Shown: positions 34,901-46,258, counted from the stretch's first letter. The stretch: DNA of 64,000 bases from Sinonovacula constricta (GCA_007844125.1 CM017572.1:32673764-32737763); one strand, 5' to 3'. Notes: generated from the sequence alone by a model not told the origin. Program-made: numbers and translations.

Positions 34901-36488
34901 GCTTCACATACATTCTGCGGCCATATTGAAGTCACAGAGAGAATATGAGAGCAGCCTCACATCCATTCCGCGGTCATATTGAAGTCACAGAGAGAATATG
35001 AGACCAGCCTCACATCCATTCCGCGACCATATTGAAGTCAGAGAGAGTATGAGAGCAGCCTCACATCCATTCCGCGGCCATATTGAAGTCACAGAGAGAA
35101 TATGAGAGCAGCCTCACATCCATTCCGCGGCCATATTGAAGTCACAGAGAGAATATGAGAGCAGCCTCTCATCCATTCCGCGGCCATGTTAAAGTCACAG
35201 AGAGAATATGAGAGCAGTACATCCATTCCGCGGCCATATTGAAGTCACAGAGAGAATATGAGAGCAGCCTCACATCCATTCCGCGGCCATATTGAAGACA
35301 CAGTGAGAATATGAGACCAGCTTTATATTCATTCCACGACGATGCTCGAGTCACAGTGAGTATATGAGACCAGCCTCACATCCATTCCGCGGCCATATTG
35401 AAGTCAAAGAGAGAATATGAGAGCAGCCTCACATCCATTCCGCGGCCATGTTGAAGTCACAGAGAGAATATGAGAGCAGCCTCACATCCATTCCGCGGCC
35501 ATGTTGAAGACACAGTGAGAATATGAGACCAGCTTCATATCCATTCCACGACGATGCTCGAGTCACAGTGAGTATATGAGACCAGCCTCACATCCATTCC
35601 GCGGCCATGTTGAAGTGACAGAGAGAGAGTATGAGACCAGCCTCACATCCATTCCGCGGCCATGTTGAAGTCACAGAGAGAGTATGAGAGCAGCCTCACA
35701 TCCATTCCACGGCCATATTGAAGTCACAGAGAGAATACTAGAGCAGCCTCACATCCATTCCGCGGTCATATTGAAGTCACAGAGAGAGTATGAGAGCAGC
35801 CTCACATCCATTCCGCGGCCATATTGAAGTCACTCAGAGAATACGAGAGCAGTCTCACATCCATTCCGCGGCCATATTGAAGTCACAGAGAGAGTATGAG
35901 AGCAGCCTCACATCCATTCCGCGGCCATATTGAAGTCACAGAGAGAGTATGAGAGCAGCCTCACATCCATTCCGCGGCCATATTGAAGTCACAGAGAGAG
36001 TATGAGAGCAGCCTCACATCCATTCCACGGCCATATTGAAGTCACAGAGAGAAAATGAGAGCAGCCTCACATCCATTCCGCGGCCATATTAAATTTACAG
36101 AGAGAGTATGAGAGCAGCCTCACATCCATTCCACGGCCATATTGAAGTCACAGAGAGAGTATGAGAGCAGCCTCACATCCATTCCACGGCGATATTGAAG
36201 TCACAGAGAGAATATTAGAGCAGCCTCACATCCATTCCGCGGCCATATTAAATTTACAGAGAGAGTATGAGAGCAGCCTCACATCCATTCCGCGGCCATA
36301 TTGAAGTCACAGAGAGAGTATGAGAGCAGCCTCACATCCATTCCACGGCCATATTGAAGTCACAGAGAGAATATGAGAGCAGCCTCACATCCATTCGGCG
36401 GCCATATTAAATTTACAGAGAGCGTATGAGAGCAGCCTCACAATCATTCCGCGGCCATATTGAAGTCACAGTGAGAATATGAGAGCAG
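28931..36488 (+). repeat. 53-bp satellite array, about 142 units, with higher-order structure
   Basis: The unit contains CCTCACATCCATTCCGCGG, CCATATTGAAGTCACAGAG and AGAATATGAGACCAG (or GAGCAG). Variants include CATGTTGAAG/CATATTGAAG, ACAGAG/ACAGTG/AAAGAG, and CCGCGG/CCACGG/CTGCGG/CCGCGA. Marker variants show larger periods: TCACGACGAAG at 31011, 32859 and 34654 (1848 and 1795 bp, differing by exactly one unit), CACATAAAG at 30552 and 32400, and GTACATCCAT at 31311 and 33159 (both 1848 bp). No gene within. The CCGCGG core makes it CpG-rich relative to its flanks. Confidence 0.98.
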
Positions 36489-39099
36489 GTCAATAAACAA
36501 GATCTACAAACACACACTGCAATACAAGGTCATTGTGTCGACCCAGAGCGCTCAGTCAGTGCCACTTTATAATCACATGCAATTATATTACATATACATG
36601 CATTGAACTATTACTTTTCATAAAGGTAGTTACATCAATAATGATAATACCAATATTGGAAAAGAAATACCAAAAGGCCTTATATCAGCAAGAAAACGGT
36701 CAGCTGACTGGGCTCTAACGTGTCCATTACTCAATAGTAACATACTTTTTCCATGTACTTTACATACTCTCATGACCTCATTTGGTGACTGTGCAGATGT
36801 TTTGTGGGATGAATTTGTATATTTTTGTAAAACAGATCAACAAAATTACTGAGACTGATTAAAAACCCAAGATGTAATAACATTATGCCCTGATGTAGGT
36901 CACGTGAAAACGTACACTCTCAAGATCTAGCTAAATGGAAGTAAGCTGGAGTCAAATGCTCAGCTGTATCTGTATATAATAAATTAGTATATACCAATTT
37001 GTCCTTACAAAAAACAACAACATTCCTACTGATATATATGACATCAGCTTACTTCAAGAAAATATTTATGATTGTTCACTGGTAATGTTTAGTGCTTTAG
37101 TAATAGGAAAGAAGGGAAACAAAATACACTATGAGAAGCTTAGTCACTCACAAACATTTTAATTACTTTCATTCTATCAAGTTAAATACTACCATGTTAT
37201 TCATGAAAACTGTTAACAAGAAAGGTAAGATATAAAATGCAACTAACATTTAATAAAGTTACCGGACTATTCTATGTCCACTTCAATGTACATGTACTTT
37301 CGGTCATATCAACGTGTATAAGATAGATTTGTTTAGAAAGGAATTAGGATAAACATAATAAATTAGGACATACTGTCCAGCAATGTCGTCTGCTTCAGTT
37401 ACTACTTAACAGCAACACAGTGATATAGTTTAGAAAAAAAATCCCTTTTTGACGTAATAAGGTTTTGATTTTTTAACCCATTCTTTTATTACTACTTGTG
37501 AAATATCTTTACGGTGAAATGTGTTCCAAATTGGAGTTTGTTTCTTCTTCGTTCAAATGCAATCAAGAAACATAGTAATGTACTGCTGTTTTATACTTTA
37601 AACTTGTTACAAATTGTTGGATGCCTGTAAATGAAACTTGACAAAGGTTGACGACTTGGGACCTTAAGATGTGTCGATCCTGGTGTGACAAGCGCAATTG
37701 GCTAACTAGGATCTATAATATATGTCTGTGTAGCTTTATAAATGAAAGGATTCAATTGTTTTAACGAAACAAAAACAAAACAACAAACAAACAAACAAAA
37801 AAGAAGCAAAAAGGAAACTTTAATAGACTACAAATATACAAATATAGACAGGTGAATGATTAACAAACACAAAACTGTCGACCACGGATTGGTAACAATC
37901 TGTGAATAATTCCGTGCATTTAAGCTGTATGAATAAAAACACAAATATATTGGACCGTGTATTGTTTATAGATAAAGCACAAAATGACAATGATTTAAAA
38001 CACTTGCTTCTATGGAAGTTTTGTCACAGTATATATAATGATCGTCGGCATCTAATCTCAACACTCTGGTTTTATTATCCATTGAAAGCATTCATAACCT
38101 TGACATATGACACAGACATATACAACGACATGTATAATTAGGCATAGACAAAAGACAAAAACGACAAAAAATCTAGTATTGTGAAAATGAGATATGATAA
38201 AAATATAACAACCGATATAATTATATCAGTATCACAGGCATGTTTCACAAATAAGTCTTTAGATATTTTCTAAGGACCGAAAATGTATACGAAAAAGCAT
38301 TAAATACAAACTTAAAACATATATAAAAATTTGCTTTTATCTAAAACACGAAAATATTTTAAAAATAAGCACGTACTGAATGAAAAGCTCAATCAAGGAC
38401 AAAATCATACACAACATTAGGACGCTTGCAAATTACACAAAGCAAAAAAGGTGTACGTTTACATAAAAATACACATCTATAAATCACATTAATGGTACAT
38501 TAAACACATTGCTCTCTAGCACTGTGTACAGAGTGTAACTGTATACATGCTTCAGGTACCTAACATCAAGCAAGCACACCGAACAAGAATGTTTCATAAA
38601 ACGGCTTAAAACATGTCTGTCAGAACAGACAAGCGACCAACAATATTTTAACCACGATCCATAAAAGAATTCATTTAAGCAAAAATGTAATGTCAAGTGT
38701 TTAACAATATGTTCCTGAGCAGGGACACTTTAGCATGCCGTCCATGCTGACTAGTTCTCTTAAACAGCAGATCTAGTTGTTTAGAAAAAAAGTTGTCAGG
38801 TTACATTCCTTCCTGAACCTTGGTAATATGAAACGTCCGCTGTTTTGTGTCTGTACAATATAATGTACACAGGCGGTTAGACAGCTAATGCATGTAGAAT
38901 AAAACGTTCGCTTATAAATACAACTTGCAATTGTTACAGTATGTTATTTGTATCTCATTTTAGTATATAAACCAGCGCGAGGTATTACGACATGTCTGTT
39001 CTCGTTGCTTTGGGACATAATCGTAGCCCTTGTGTGTTGCCAATAAATACAAAGGACGATGCATGTGCTTATGGTTCAGACAATCTAGTGTCGCAATAC
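36489..39099. other. AT-rich interval, no gene seen
   Basis: No ORF with recognisable content. An A/C-rich low-complexity stretch (AAACAAAC type) lies at about 37775-37812. Confidence 0.6.
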
Positions 39100-39296
39100 A
39101 ATACAATACAATATCTTTATTTCCTCCATTGTTGGAGATTTCGTGTATATGTATAGTACATGGTATACAACTAAAATAAGACAATATAAGTGGAAACAAA
39201 ATGCATTATTAAACTGAAACTAACATGGTTTAAAATACGGACAAAGGTGAGTAAGTAAAGATAACTCATGAATAAGTAGAAAGGATAGTTTGAACA

Positions 39297-39340
<44 letters not shown>

Positions 39341-39484
39341 ATAGAGACAATTTGTTATTAGGCATAATATGCATATTTAGCAGACTGACAAAGGGTAGCT
39401 ATAACATTTCAATAACACCGGATCTATACAACAGATAAAGGAGCTTTACAGCTGTAGTGTCCAGTCTAAACAAATAGTTTTAAT

Positions 39485-40489
39485 TTACATGGAATTCATA
39501 CATTGGCACACAAGTTTAAATGACCTCCGTAGAAACCGTGGAGTTTGAACGTCTTCAATCGTTTGTAGCACTGGTGCTCCTAGTACACATAGGAGAAAGG
39601 TTTCACTATTAAGCGATTTTAGTTCGTCAGCAGAGCCAGTACCGAACATATTTGAAATATCAGACAGGAACTGGTGTTTGTAGTGCTGAGTGTGTGCACA
39701 ATCACTAATTAGATGTATATGTGGGTCCGAGCTTATTGTTTTACATAGATCACAAATATAATGTTCAGACTTTAGTAACCTGGCCCAGATATGAGCAATA
39801 GTTTTCATTGTTTTCCTAGTTGAGCTGAATTTGCATACTCTATATATAACAGAGGGCTGTATATTTTGTTGTAAATTTATGAACAACTTAAAATCGTCAC
39901 TAGCAGATATTCTTTCGATCCATTCCCGTCCGTCTGTAGTGTACACACGTTCCTTTACAAAGCGTTTCCAGACACGCTTTGTTGGCAGTGACGAGGGGTG
40001 TGTTATAACAGCATTAACAAACGACAAAATATCGTATTTATACAATATGACTAAAATGTCTGGAACGAATCCATAAACAACAGAGTTTGTAGACAGGAAG
40101 CTATAGTAGCGTCTAAGAAAAATGTTTCTGCTTATGTTATTAACATCTAAGCTGATTAATTTGTAAAGAAACATCAGTTTTCTTATTGTCACATCACAAC
40201 ACAATTTATGCAGCCCTACCATAGCCTCGCATATGTCAGATCGAGTACATCTTCTGAAGCCCTGTATGTATTTAACAACGAAGTGTTGGAACCTGTTGAT
40301 CTTATTGATGCATGACCTTGATAAATTACACCATAATTCGCTACCATACAATGCTACAGGTTTAACTACTTTTGAATAGAGGTTAACTGATGTAATTGGA
40401 TTAATTCCATCTGAATTGAGTCCCTTGGCCGAGAGGGCAAAAAACGAATTCCTAGCTTTCTGTAATCTATCCTCTATACGTCGAAACAA
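39485..40489 (-). pseudogene. LINE ORF2, reverse-transcriptase C-terminal part
   Basis: A 334-codon open frame. Near residue 40 it has the block LYSKVVKPVALYGSELWCNL, the conserved segment that follows the RT thumb in Jockey/CR1-type LINEs. A helical region follows, and near residues 240-265 a Cys/His cluster ICDLCK...HIHLISDCAH like the C-terminal zinc-finger-like motif of these proteins. The YADD active site and all N-terminal RT motifs are missing. The long uninterrupted frame shows that this part decayed little, in contrast to ORF1. Confidence 0.85.
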
Positions 40490-40592
40490 CGTAGCTCAAA
40501 CAGGTATATAAAGGCTTATTTTGTGCTAGATTATGAACCTTAAGGACATACTTTTAATTTTAACATTGTTGTGGGATTATTTTAAGTGTACA

Positions 40593-41466
40593 GTCAAAAT
40601 TTACTTCATGTTGTGAGTAGGGCCATTCTGGTTATAACTCATTCAAAGTCAAACATTAATTTATGTTGAACTAGGGCCATTATGGTTCTACAGCCAAAGT
40701 TTACTTCATGTTGGGAGTAGGGCCATTCTAGTTCCAAAGTCAAACGTTACTTCATATTGGGAGTACGACAATGATGGTTCCACAGCAAAAATTTATTTCA
40801 TGTTGGAGAAGGGCGATTATGGTTCCACAGCCAAACTTTACTTAAAGATGGAGGAGGATCATTCTGGTTCTGCAGTCCAACTTTACTTTATGTTAAAAGT
40901 AGGAATGTTATTGTTCTACAGCTAAACTTTATTTCATGTTGGAGTCGGGTGATTATGATTCCACAGCCAAACTTTACTTCGTATTGGAGAAGGGCCATTA
41001 TGGTTCCACAATCAAACTTTACTTCATGTTTAGAGAAAGGGCATTCAGGGTCCAAAGCAAAAGTTTACTTCATGCTGAGAAAAGGGCAATTATGGTTCCA
41101 CAATTAAACTTTACTTCAAGGTGGAATAGGGCCATTCTGGTTCCACAATCATTCACAGTCAAACTTTACTTTATGTTGGAAGAGAGTCATTCTGTTTCTT
41201 CAGTCAAACTTTACTTTATGTTGGGTCAAACTTTACTTTATGTTGGAAGAGAGCCATTCTGGTTCCACAGTCGAACTTTACTTTATGTTGGAGTAAGGTC
41301 ATTCTGGTTTCAAAGTCAAATTTTACTTTTTGTTGGCAGCAGGGCTTTTCTGGTTCCACAGTCAAACTTTACTTCATGTTGGAGAAGGGGCATTCTGGTT
41401 GCAGTCAAACTTTACTTCACGTTGGAGTATGGCCATAATGGTTCCACAGTCAAATTTTAATTCATG
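40593..41466. repeat. degenerate 45-bp minisatellite inside the LINE, about 19 units
   Basis: The unit contains TTCCACAGTCAAACTTTACT, TCATGTTGG and AGAAGGGCCATTCTGG, with much variation in length and sequence. 45 is a multiple of 3, so a 174-codon plus-strand frame (40936-41460) gives a loose 15-residue repeat; it is not called a gene. The array begins within about 10 bp of the end of the endonuclease fragment and ends about 100 bp before the RT C-terminal frame. Confidence 0.9.
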
Positions 41467-41854
41467 TTGGGAGCTGGTTAATAAGATTATCTAAATCATC
41501 TTCAGATACATTTGAATTCGGTGGAAGATAAATAGAGCAAATGGTTACAACTTTATGTAGGGTTACACGGATAGCAACAGCTTGTATGTTTGTGTCCAGT
41601 TCGACTTGAGAGTGTGGCAATTTGGAGTTGACAATTATTGTCGATCCTCCAGATGCCCTCTCGCATGCTGTATGTATATAATTATAACAAGTATAACCCT
41701 TAATTTTGAATTTATCAGAGTCTTTAAGAAAGGTTTTCTGAAGACAAAGCACAGCACGATTTAGTGTAGATAATAGAATAAGTATTTCATTGTAATTGGC
41801 CTTAAGACCTCGGCAGTTCCACTGAATGATTCTATTATTCGTGAGATTATTCAA
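41467..41854 (-). pseudogene. LINE ORF2, APE-type endonuclease fragment
   Basis: About 128 codons homologous to the N-terminal part of AP-endonuclease-like domains of LINEs: RIIQWNCRGLKANYNEI at the start, LCLQKTFLKD where the family has a QET motif, GGSTIIVNSKLPHS, and ICSIYLPPNS. The metal-binding Glu of QET is Lys here, which should abolish catalysis. The C-terminal half of the domain (SDH motif) is missing because the frame runs into the minisatellite. Confidence 0.85.
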
Positions 41855-41886
41855 CTTAATTCTTGTAGACTATGTTTTAGGTGCTT

Positions 41887-42240
41887 TTACAGATGACCTT
41901 GGTGTTGTTTTTTTGTGTTCGATGGAGACTCCATTAGACACTCGAATTTGTTTTGATGGGTGTTTATCACCTGAGTGTTTGGAGCAGTGGGAGTACTCTG
42001 TCCTCTCCTCTGCCCCGAAGGACCAGGAGTCTCCTTAAAGAAGACCTGGTCATTGGCTATAGGCTTGTTTTGTGCCTTTGCATTATTATTTACAGAATTA
42101 CTTGAAGGGGCACTGTTTTTGATCGAGGAAGGAGTTTGAGTCTGAGAAGATTGCGATACCTTGTATTTTGAAGGAATTATGATTTTGTCAGTAGTTTGGT
42201 AACCAGTCGGGACCTCATACTGGGTGAAATTGTCCTTCAT
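41887..42240 (-). pseudogene. LINE ORF1, C-terminal part
   Basis: A 117-codon frame rich in Ser, Thr, Asn, Gln and Pro with NKFECLMESPSN near the end, as in the disordered C-terminal tail of gag-like ORF1 proteins. It ends 32 bp before the ORF2 fragment, a typical ORF1/ORF2 spacing. No enzyme domain. Confidence 0.6.
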
Positions 42241-42826
42241 CTATCTATAGCTGGTTTATTTAAGGGTCAGCACATACATTCGTATTTTATCGTGACCCCG
42301 TCATACTGCCCTAGTATGACTTAAAGATGGTTTGACCAATGTGCCTAAAGGTGGGCTCCTATCAGGTATCCAATTTCGGTTACCTACTTATATAGCTAAT
42401 AAGCTTATAAAGGTTGAGTGTTTTCGTAGTTTTGTCCTATTCTAAGGTGAGTGATTGAGTTTGTGAATTTCACTGCCTAACTTATTCCCTAATCTCACCT
42501 TATGGTTATATAGCACAGGACCCTTTTTCACCCCTAATGTGGGGTGTTCATTTCTGTTGGCTTTTGTTATTATAAGGATTGGTTACTAGGTTGACATCTT
42601 CCAACTTTTTGAAACGAAATTGTCATTGGAAGGGGTCTTCCTATATCCATTTCCTTTTTTTGTCATTGACTATGGGTGGGGTAAAGTTTTAATTGATTAA
42701 GGGTCCTTTGCTTGTTTAACCGAGTTATCATGTCTGGACGACCGAGGCCCGACCGCCCCTCAACCATTCACCTTATTGTACATGTATGTACATACAAGGA
42801 GAAAGTCCTCGGCTATGGCAGGAAAG

Positions 42827-42886
42827 AGAGTAAAACGTTCATGTTTACCTAGGGAGATTTTTTGTATATTATGAACGCTTTACTCT
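42827..42886. repeat. 16-bp inverted repeat
   Basis: AGAGTAAAACGTTCAT at 42827 and ATGAACGCTTTACTCT at 42871 pair with one mismatch around a 28-base loop. It could be a small insertion in the ORF1 region of the LINE. Confidence 0.7.
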
Positions 42887-43029
42887 ATGCTGTAAAAAAA
42901 GTACATGGGTTAGTTAATACAGTAATATAGTTAATGTATTTACATTCAGTGGGGATTTTTTTATTTTTGTATATTTTTTTCCACTGATAATGTTAGTGCA
43001 GTAACAAGGTTGTGCAGGGGAGGGGGCGG

Positions 43030-43450
43030 TGCAGTTTGTCTATTTTATTTACATTTATAATTACCTGGTTTCCCCTACTTCTTACTGTCGGTGTGAATGC
43101 GCCTCCGCCCTTGAGGGGGGAATACCGACTCTTGGTTTTGGTTCACTTAAGCGGGTGCCTTTGTTTTTACGGGGCCCTTTAGGGGCCACCGTTTATTCAG
43201 CGACCCTTATACTAGTTCTATACGGTCCAGTGGGTATTTTTCCTTTTTGTTCGGTGGGTTCATTGGGTGCCTTTGTTTTTACGGGGTCTTTAGGAGTCCG
43301 CCGTTTATTCAGCTACCCTCCACCTACTGTTTCAATTATTGAGTTTTTACCTTAACCGTCCTATTTGTTCGGTGGGTTCACTGGGTGCCTTTGTTTTTAC
43401 GGGGTCTTTAGGAGTCCACCGTTTATTTAGCTACCCTCCACCTACTGGTT
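43030..43450. repeat. three degenerate 112-118-bp direct repeats
   Basis: GGGTGCCTTTGTTTTTACGG recurs at 43153, 43265 and 43383, each followed by a TTTAGG-GTCC-CCGTTTATT block. It sits between the zinc-knuckle part and the C-terminal part of ORF1, and no ORF1 coding sequence is visible in it. It is probably an insertion or an expansion within the dead element. Confidence 0.85.
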
Positions 43451-43493
43451 GTTAATGAAATTGTCCTTGTGCTCCGAGATGCTTTTTTGATTT

Positions 43494-44217
43494 ATGAGGC
43501 ATATGTTGCGCCTCTATCAGGAGTTGCTTTGTCTTTTGCCAACTTCCTGCCTTCTGGAAAGGAGATGTTATTTGTGTACTTTATTTTTTTGGACTTCCTT
43601 TTCCCGTTTCCATGCAGGGCAATCCCTGGATTTGGTCTCATGTGGTCCAGCACAATTAACACATTTAAGTGGGTTAGGACATACGTCTTCCCTGTGCTGG
43701 GCGGACACTTCGCCGCAACGAGGGCAATGGTCGTCGTCCTTACACTGAAACTCGTGGTGGCCAAACTTCTGAAAATGAAAACACCTAAGTGGATTTGGAA
43801 TGTACACCTGCCCTTTCACGTTGAGGTAACCGACCTTGATCGAAGTAGGGAGTGATGGGTTTGCGAACGTTAAAACAAAAGTGTTTGTCGGAACTCGCCG
43901 GCCGTCCCTCAGGAATGATATCCTGCGGACACCACACACCTCCTGAGGCGTGAGTTCCCCGAGGATATCCTCCGCAGAGACACCAGCAAGGTCAGGGCAT
44001 CGAATGACTCCTTTTGACGAGTTCAGTGAAGAGTGGTAGTAGGTTTTTACTTTTAAGGATTTCTATCACAAAAGGGAATACTTTGGTTATCGGGTTTTTC
44101 TCGGATCAATTTAACAACAATGAAGTGAAAAAAGCATGTGCTTGTGGGTGTTTCGGTATCTCAATCTTCTAACGATAAAGCAGGGATCGGGTCTTTGCAT
44201 TTGCGTTTTCGTTCCAT
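43494..44217 (-). pseudogene. LINE ORF1, gag-like with zinc knuckles
   Basis: Probable ATG at 44217 (MERKRKCKDPIP), with an early in-frame TGA and at least three frameshifts. Recognisable blocks in order: a VFPFVIE segment, KGVIRCPDLAGVSAEDIL, VCGVRRISFLRDGRRVPTNT, IPNPLRCFHFQKFGHHEFQC, then CPRC...H...C, KCVNCAGPH...RDC and a WKREKEVQ end. Three CCHC-type knuckles are visible; the first has Phe in place of its second Cys. After WKREKEVQ the frame shifts, and ISFPEGRKLAKDKATP continues in the next frame. Family role: nucleic-acid-binding ORF1 protein of Jockey/I-like LINEs. Confidence 0.8.
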
Positions 44218-44761
44218 GAGGGATTCTTATAATAATGCAGCATCCTGGCTCACCACCCACCGCGGAGCCCAACAAGGGGGCGTCTTATAGGAGTGGATCT
44301 CCGACCTCCCAACGCCAGTGATACCAAGATGCGATACTCCGACATAAAATATGCAATAAAGCATACAAAATGCCAGATTAAACCGTTAAGGGGGTGTCGA
44401 CCGGCGTCTGGGTTATAGTAAATAGGGGAAAACATGAGAGAATGAGTTTACGGAACGCGGTATATTTGAAGAAAGAAAAAGGAGAAAAAGAGTGGAAAGT
44501 CGGAGACAAGAAAGTGGGACGAAAGGGAATAAGAGCTAACCCAGCACCGGCCGAGGGGTTATCCGATTGGGGATACAGGACCAGTACCCCGCCCGTCTAC
44601 CCCACAACTTAGGGCCAAAATGGTGTGTTGGTCATGGTCGACCTATATGTTAATAACCTGACAAGCCAACAAAGACCTGAACCCCCAGGATCCCCTCGTC
44701 GTAGAGATACAGGGTCGCCACCCACGGCAAACAGGTGGTCTACCTTTGGAGGGTTCTTACC

Positions 44762-44813
44762 CTGCTACAGGTAGCAGCAGCCGGAGAATTCTAAGGCCCC
44801 TACCGGCAGGGCC
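44762..44813. repeat. two adjacent hairpins at the LINE 5' end
   Basis: CTGCTACAGGTAGCAG (44762-44777) is a perfect stem of 7, and GGCCCCTACCGGCAGGGCC (about 44794-44812) forms a second GC stem. They mark the GC-rich 5' edge of the element. Structured 5' ends are known in LINEs of this group; the function here is not shown. Confidence 0.6.
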
Positions 44814-44815
44814 GT

Positions 44816-45739
44816 ATTTTATTTATCGAAAATACAAACAGGTTTTATTCTAGATGTAACTAAATAAAACAAACATATCTACAATAACTTAAATTGGCTT
44901 AGTACTGAAACATCAACAAATGGAAAGGCTTCACCAACAAAAAGTAACTTAAAATTTAACAAGAAAATATGTAAAAGCGTTGTACAACTTACCATAATTA
45001 GTTGCCCCATGGCTATGTATTGGTTCCTCTTTTAAGTGTCATACTCCAAGAGAGGTCACCCTGGGTTTTCTGCCTTATAGCTTTATTATTATTTTTATTA
45101 AACAGACCATTATCTGTTTATACATACACAGTAAAGTTAGCACTATGACATGCATATAGGCCTTTCCCAAAGCTAGGTCATGTCCTTTACCAAATTACTC
45201 GTTGTGTCCCTTGATTTGAAGTTTCTTTGTCCGGGGACGTCACTTGAAGCCAGTAATGTCCGCTAAAATGATTGCGCTTATTACTGAGGAGCATCAAACT
45301 GACGCTGTACACACGCCTTAGTCAGCAAACTAAAAGCAACATGATTACATGATTACAAGGTATCAGGGAAGAACGATGAGTTTTTGAGAGCTTAAACTAT
45401 TCACATTTTCGGGTACAAGGGCGAGACGATATGGACTGTTTGAGTGAGACGATGTGATCCCAAGCAAGAGACGACGTGAGCCTCAAATTAACCAGATTGG
45501 AGCATTGTGTTTGTTTTGTGTTATGTCTTACGTCTTAATCTATAGTAGATTAAATAAACCTTTTAAAGTATTTTATACGATCAACACAAATATAACATTA
45601 CCGAAAATATGCTGTTATAAATAAAGCTTTTTCGAACTTAATTTCCTCTACTTAAAGCGTTCATAGAAAAAACAACGGATTTTGACTATTGTTTATAATC
45701 GTTTAACAATGTTAGATTATACGAATATATAGAGAATAC
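44816..45739. other. AT-rich interval, no gene seen
   Basis: Sequence between the LINE and the dispersed repeat. No supported feature. Confidence 0.5.
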
Positions 45740-46165
45740 TAGGTAGGTGGAGTTTGGTATATGTTGCAATGCTCATAGGACTGTCATATATACTTATTCA
45801 TGATCACAACAATGTTGCCTGTGCAGTGTGGCGGTCGTAAAAAATCTCCCCGTGCATGTAATCTTTGTTGTCATTTTATCCTATAAGGATTGTTACATGT
45901 ATTTCCTTTGATGGACATTGGACTTTGGTTTTTCAATTCTATCTTCACATGAACAGGATGCTACAACCATTTATTCGTCTCTGGTCAAGTTTGTTCATGA
46001 TTCAGAAAGTTAATTTTATTTATAGTCAACCATTTTTGTGTAGTTTTTCAAATCGAAATAATACCATATTCTAAACACTTTTTCTAAACACTAGGTGGAC
46101 ATTTTTTTCAATGACGTCACTACTTTCGTCATAACTCATAGGACTTTGTCATATATTCTTATTGT
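45740..46165 (-). repeat. dispersed repeat family R, copy 1 (inverted)
   Basis: Reverse-complement homologue of parts of 55545-56290 and 57250-57835. Shared blocks include GATGCTACAACCATTTATTC, AAGTTAATTTTATTTATAGT, AATGACGTCACTACTTTCGT and the border motif GCAATGCTCATAGGACTGTC. A further border motif (CATAGGACTTTGTCATATAT) sits at 46138-46157. This copy lacks the SINE insertion seen in copy 2. Confidence 0.85.
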
Positions 46166-46170
46166 ATAAA

Positions 46171-46258
46171 AAAATGTTATCACACGAGGCTGAGACAAAT
46201 CTAAATCGCGAGGCTTTCCGAGCGATTATGATTTTCGTGCCGAGTGTGATAACATTTT
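46171..46258. repeat. 88-bp long imperfect palindrome
   Basis: AAAATGTTATCACAC at 46171 and GTGTGATAACATTTT ending at 46258 are exact inverted repeats of 15 bp. The pairing continues inward imperfectly over almost the full 44-bp arms (for example AATCGC with GCGATT). It could form a cruciform or an RNA hairpin; possibly a minimal palindromic MITE. Confidence 0.85.

Larger units (their letters stand above)
39100..44815 (-). mobile_element. defective non-LTR retrotransposon (LINE) with two ORFs
   Basis: Minus-strand order: 5' UTR (44815-44218), gag-like ORF1 in pieces (44217-41887), an APE-type endonuclease fragment (41854-41467), a 45-bp minisatellite where the reverse-transcriptase core should be, the RT C-terminal region (40489-39485), then a 3' UTR ending in ATTGT-type repeats near 39100 (AATACAATACAATAC on the plus strand) and containing an AAAT repeat at 39297-39343. 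Zinc-knuckle ORF1 plus APE endonuclease plus a C-terminal Cys/His region fits the Jockey/I/Nimb group. The element is inactive. The 5' end is set where GC-rich hairpin sequence stops. Confidence 0.8.

Noticed and set aside
28931..36488. CRISPR-like array
   Set aside because: Units abut head to tail with no unique spacers, and the genome is eukaryotic.
43029..43355. Plus-strand 108-codon ORF
   Set aside because: Lies antisense within the LINE ORF1 region and consists of the 112-118-bp direct repeats.
44394..44612. Small basic plus-strand ORF
   Set aside because: Antisense to the 5' UTR of the minus-strand LINE; no domain.
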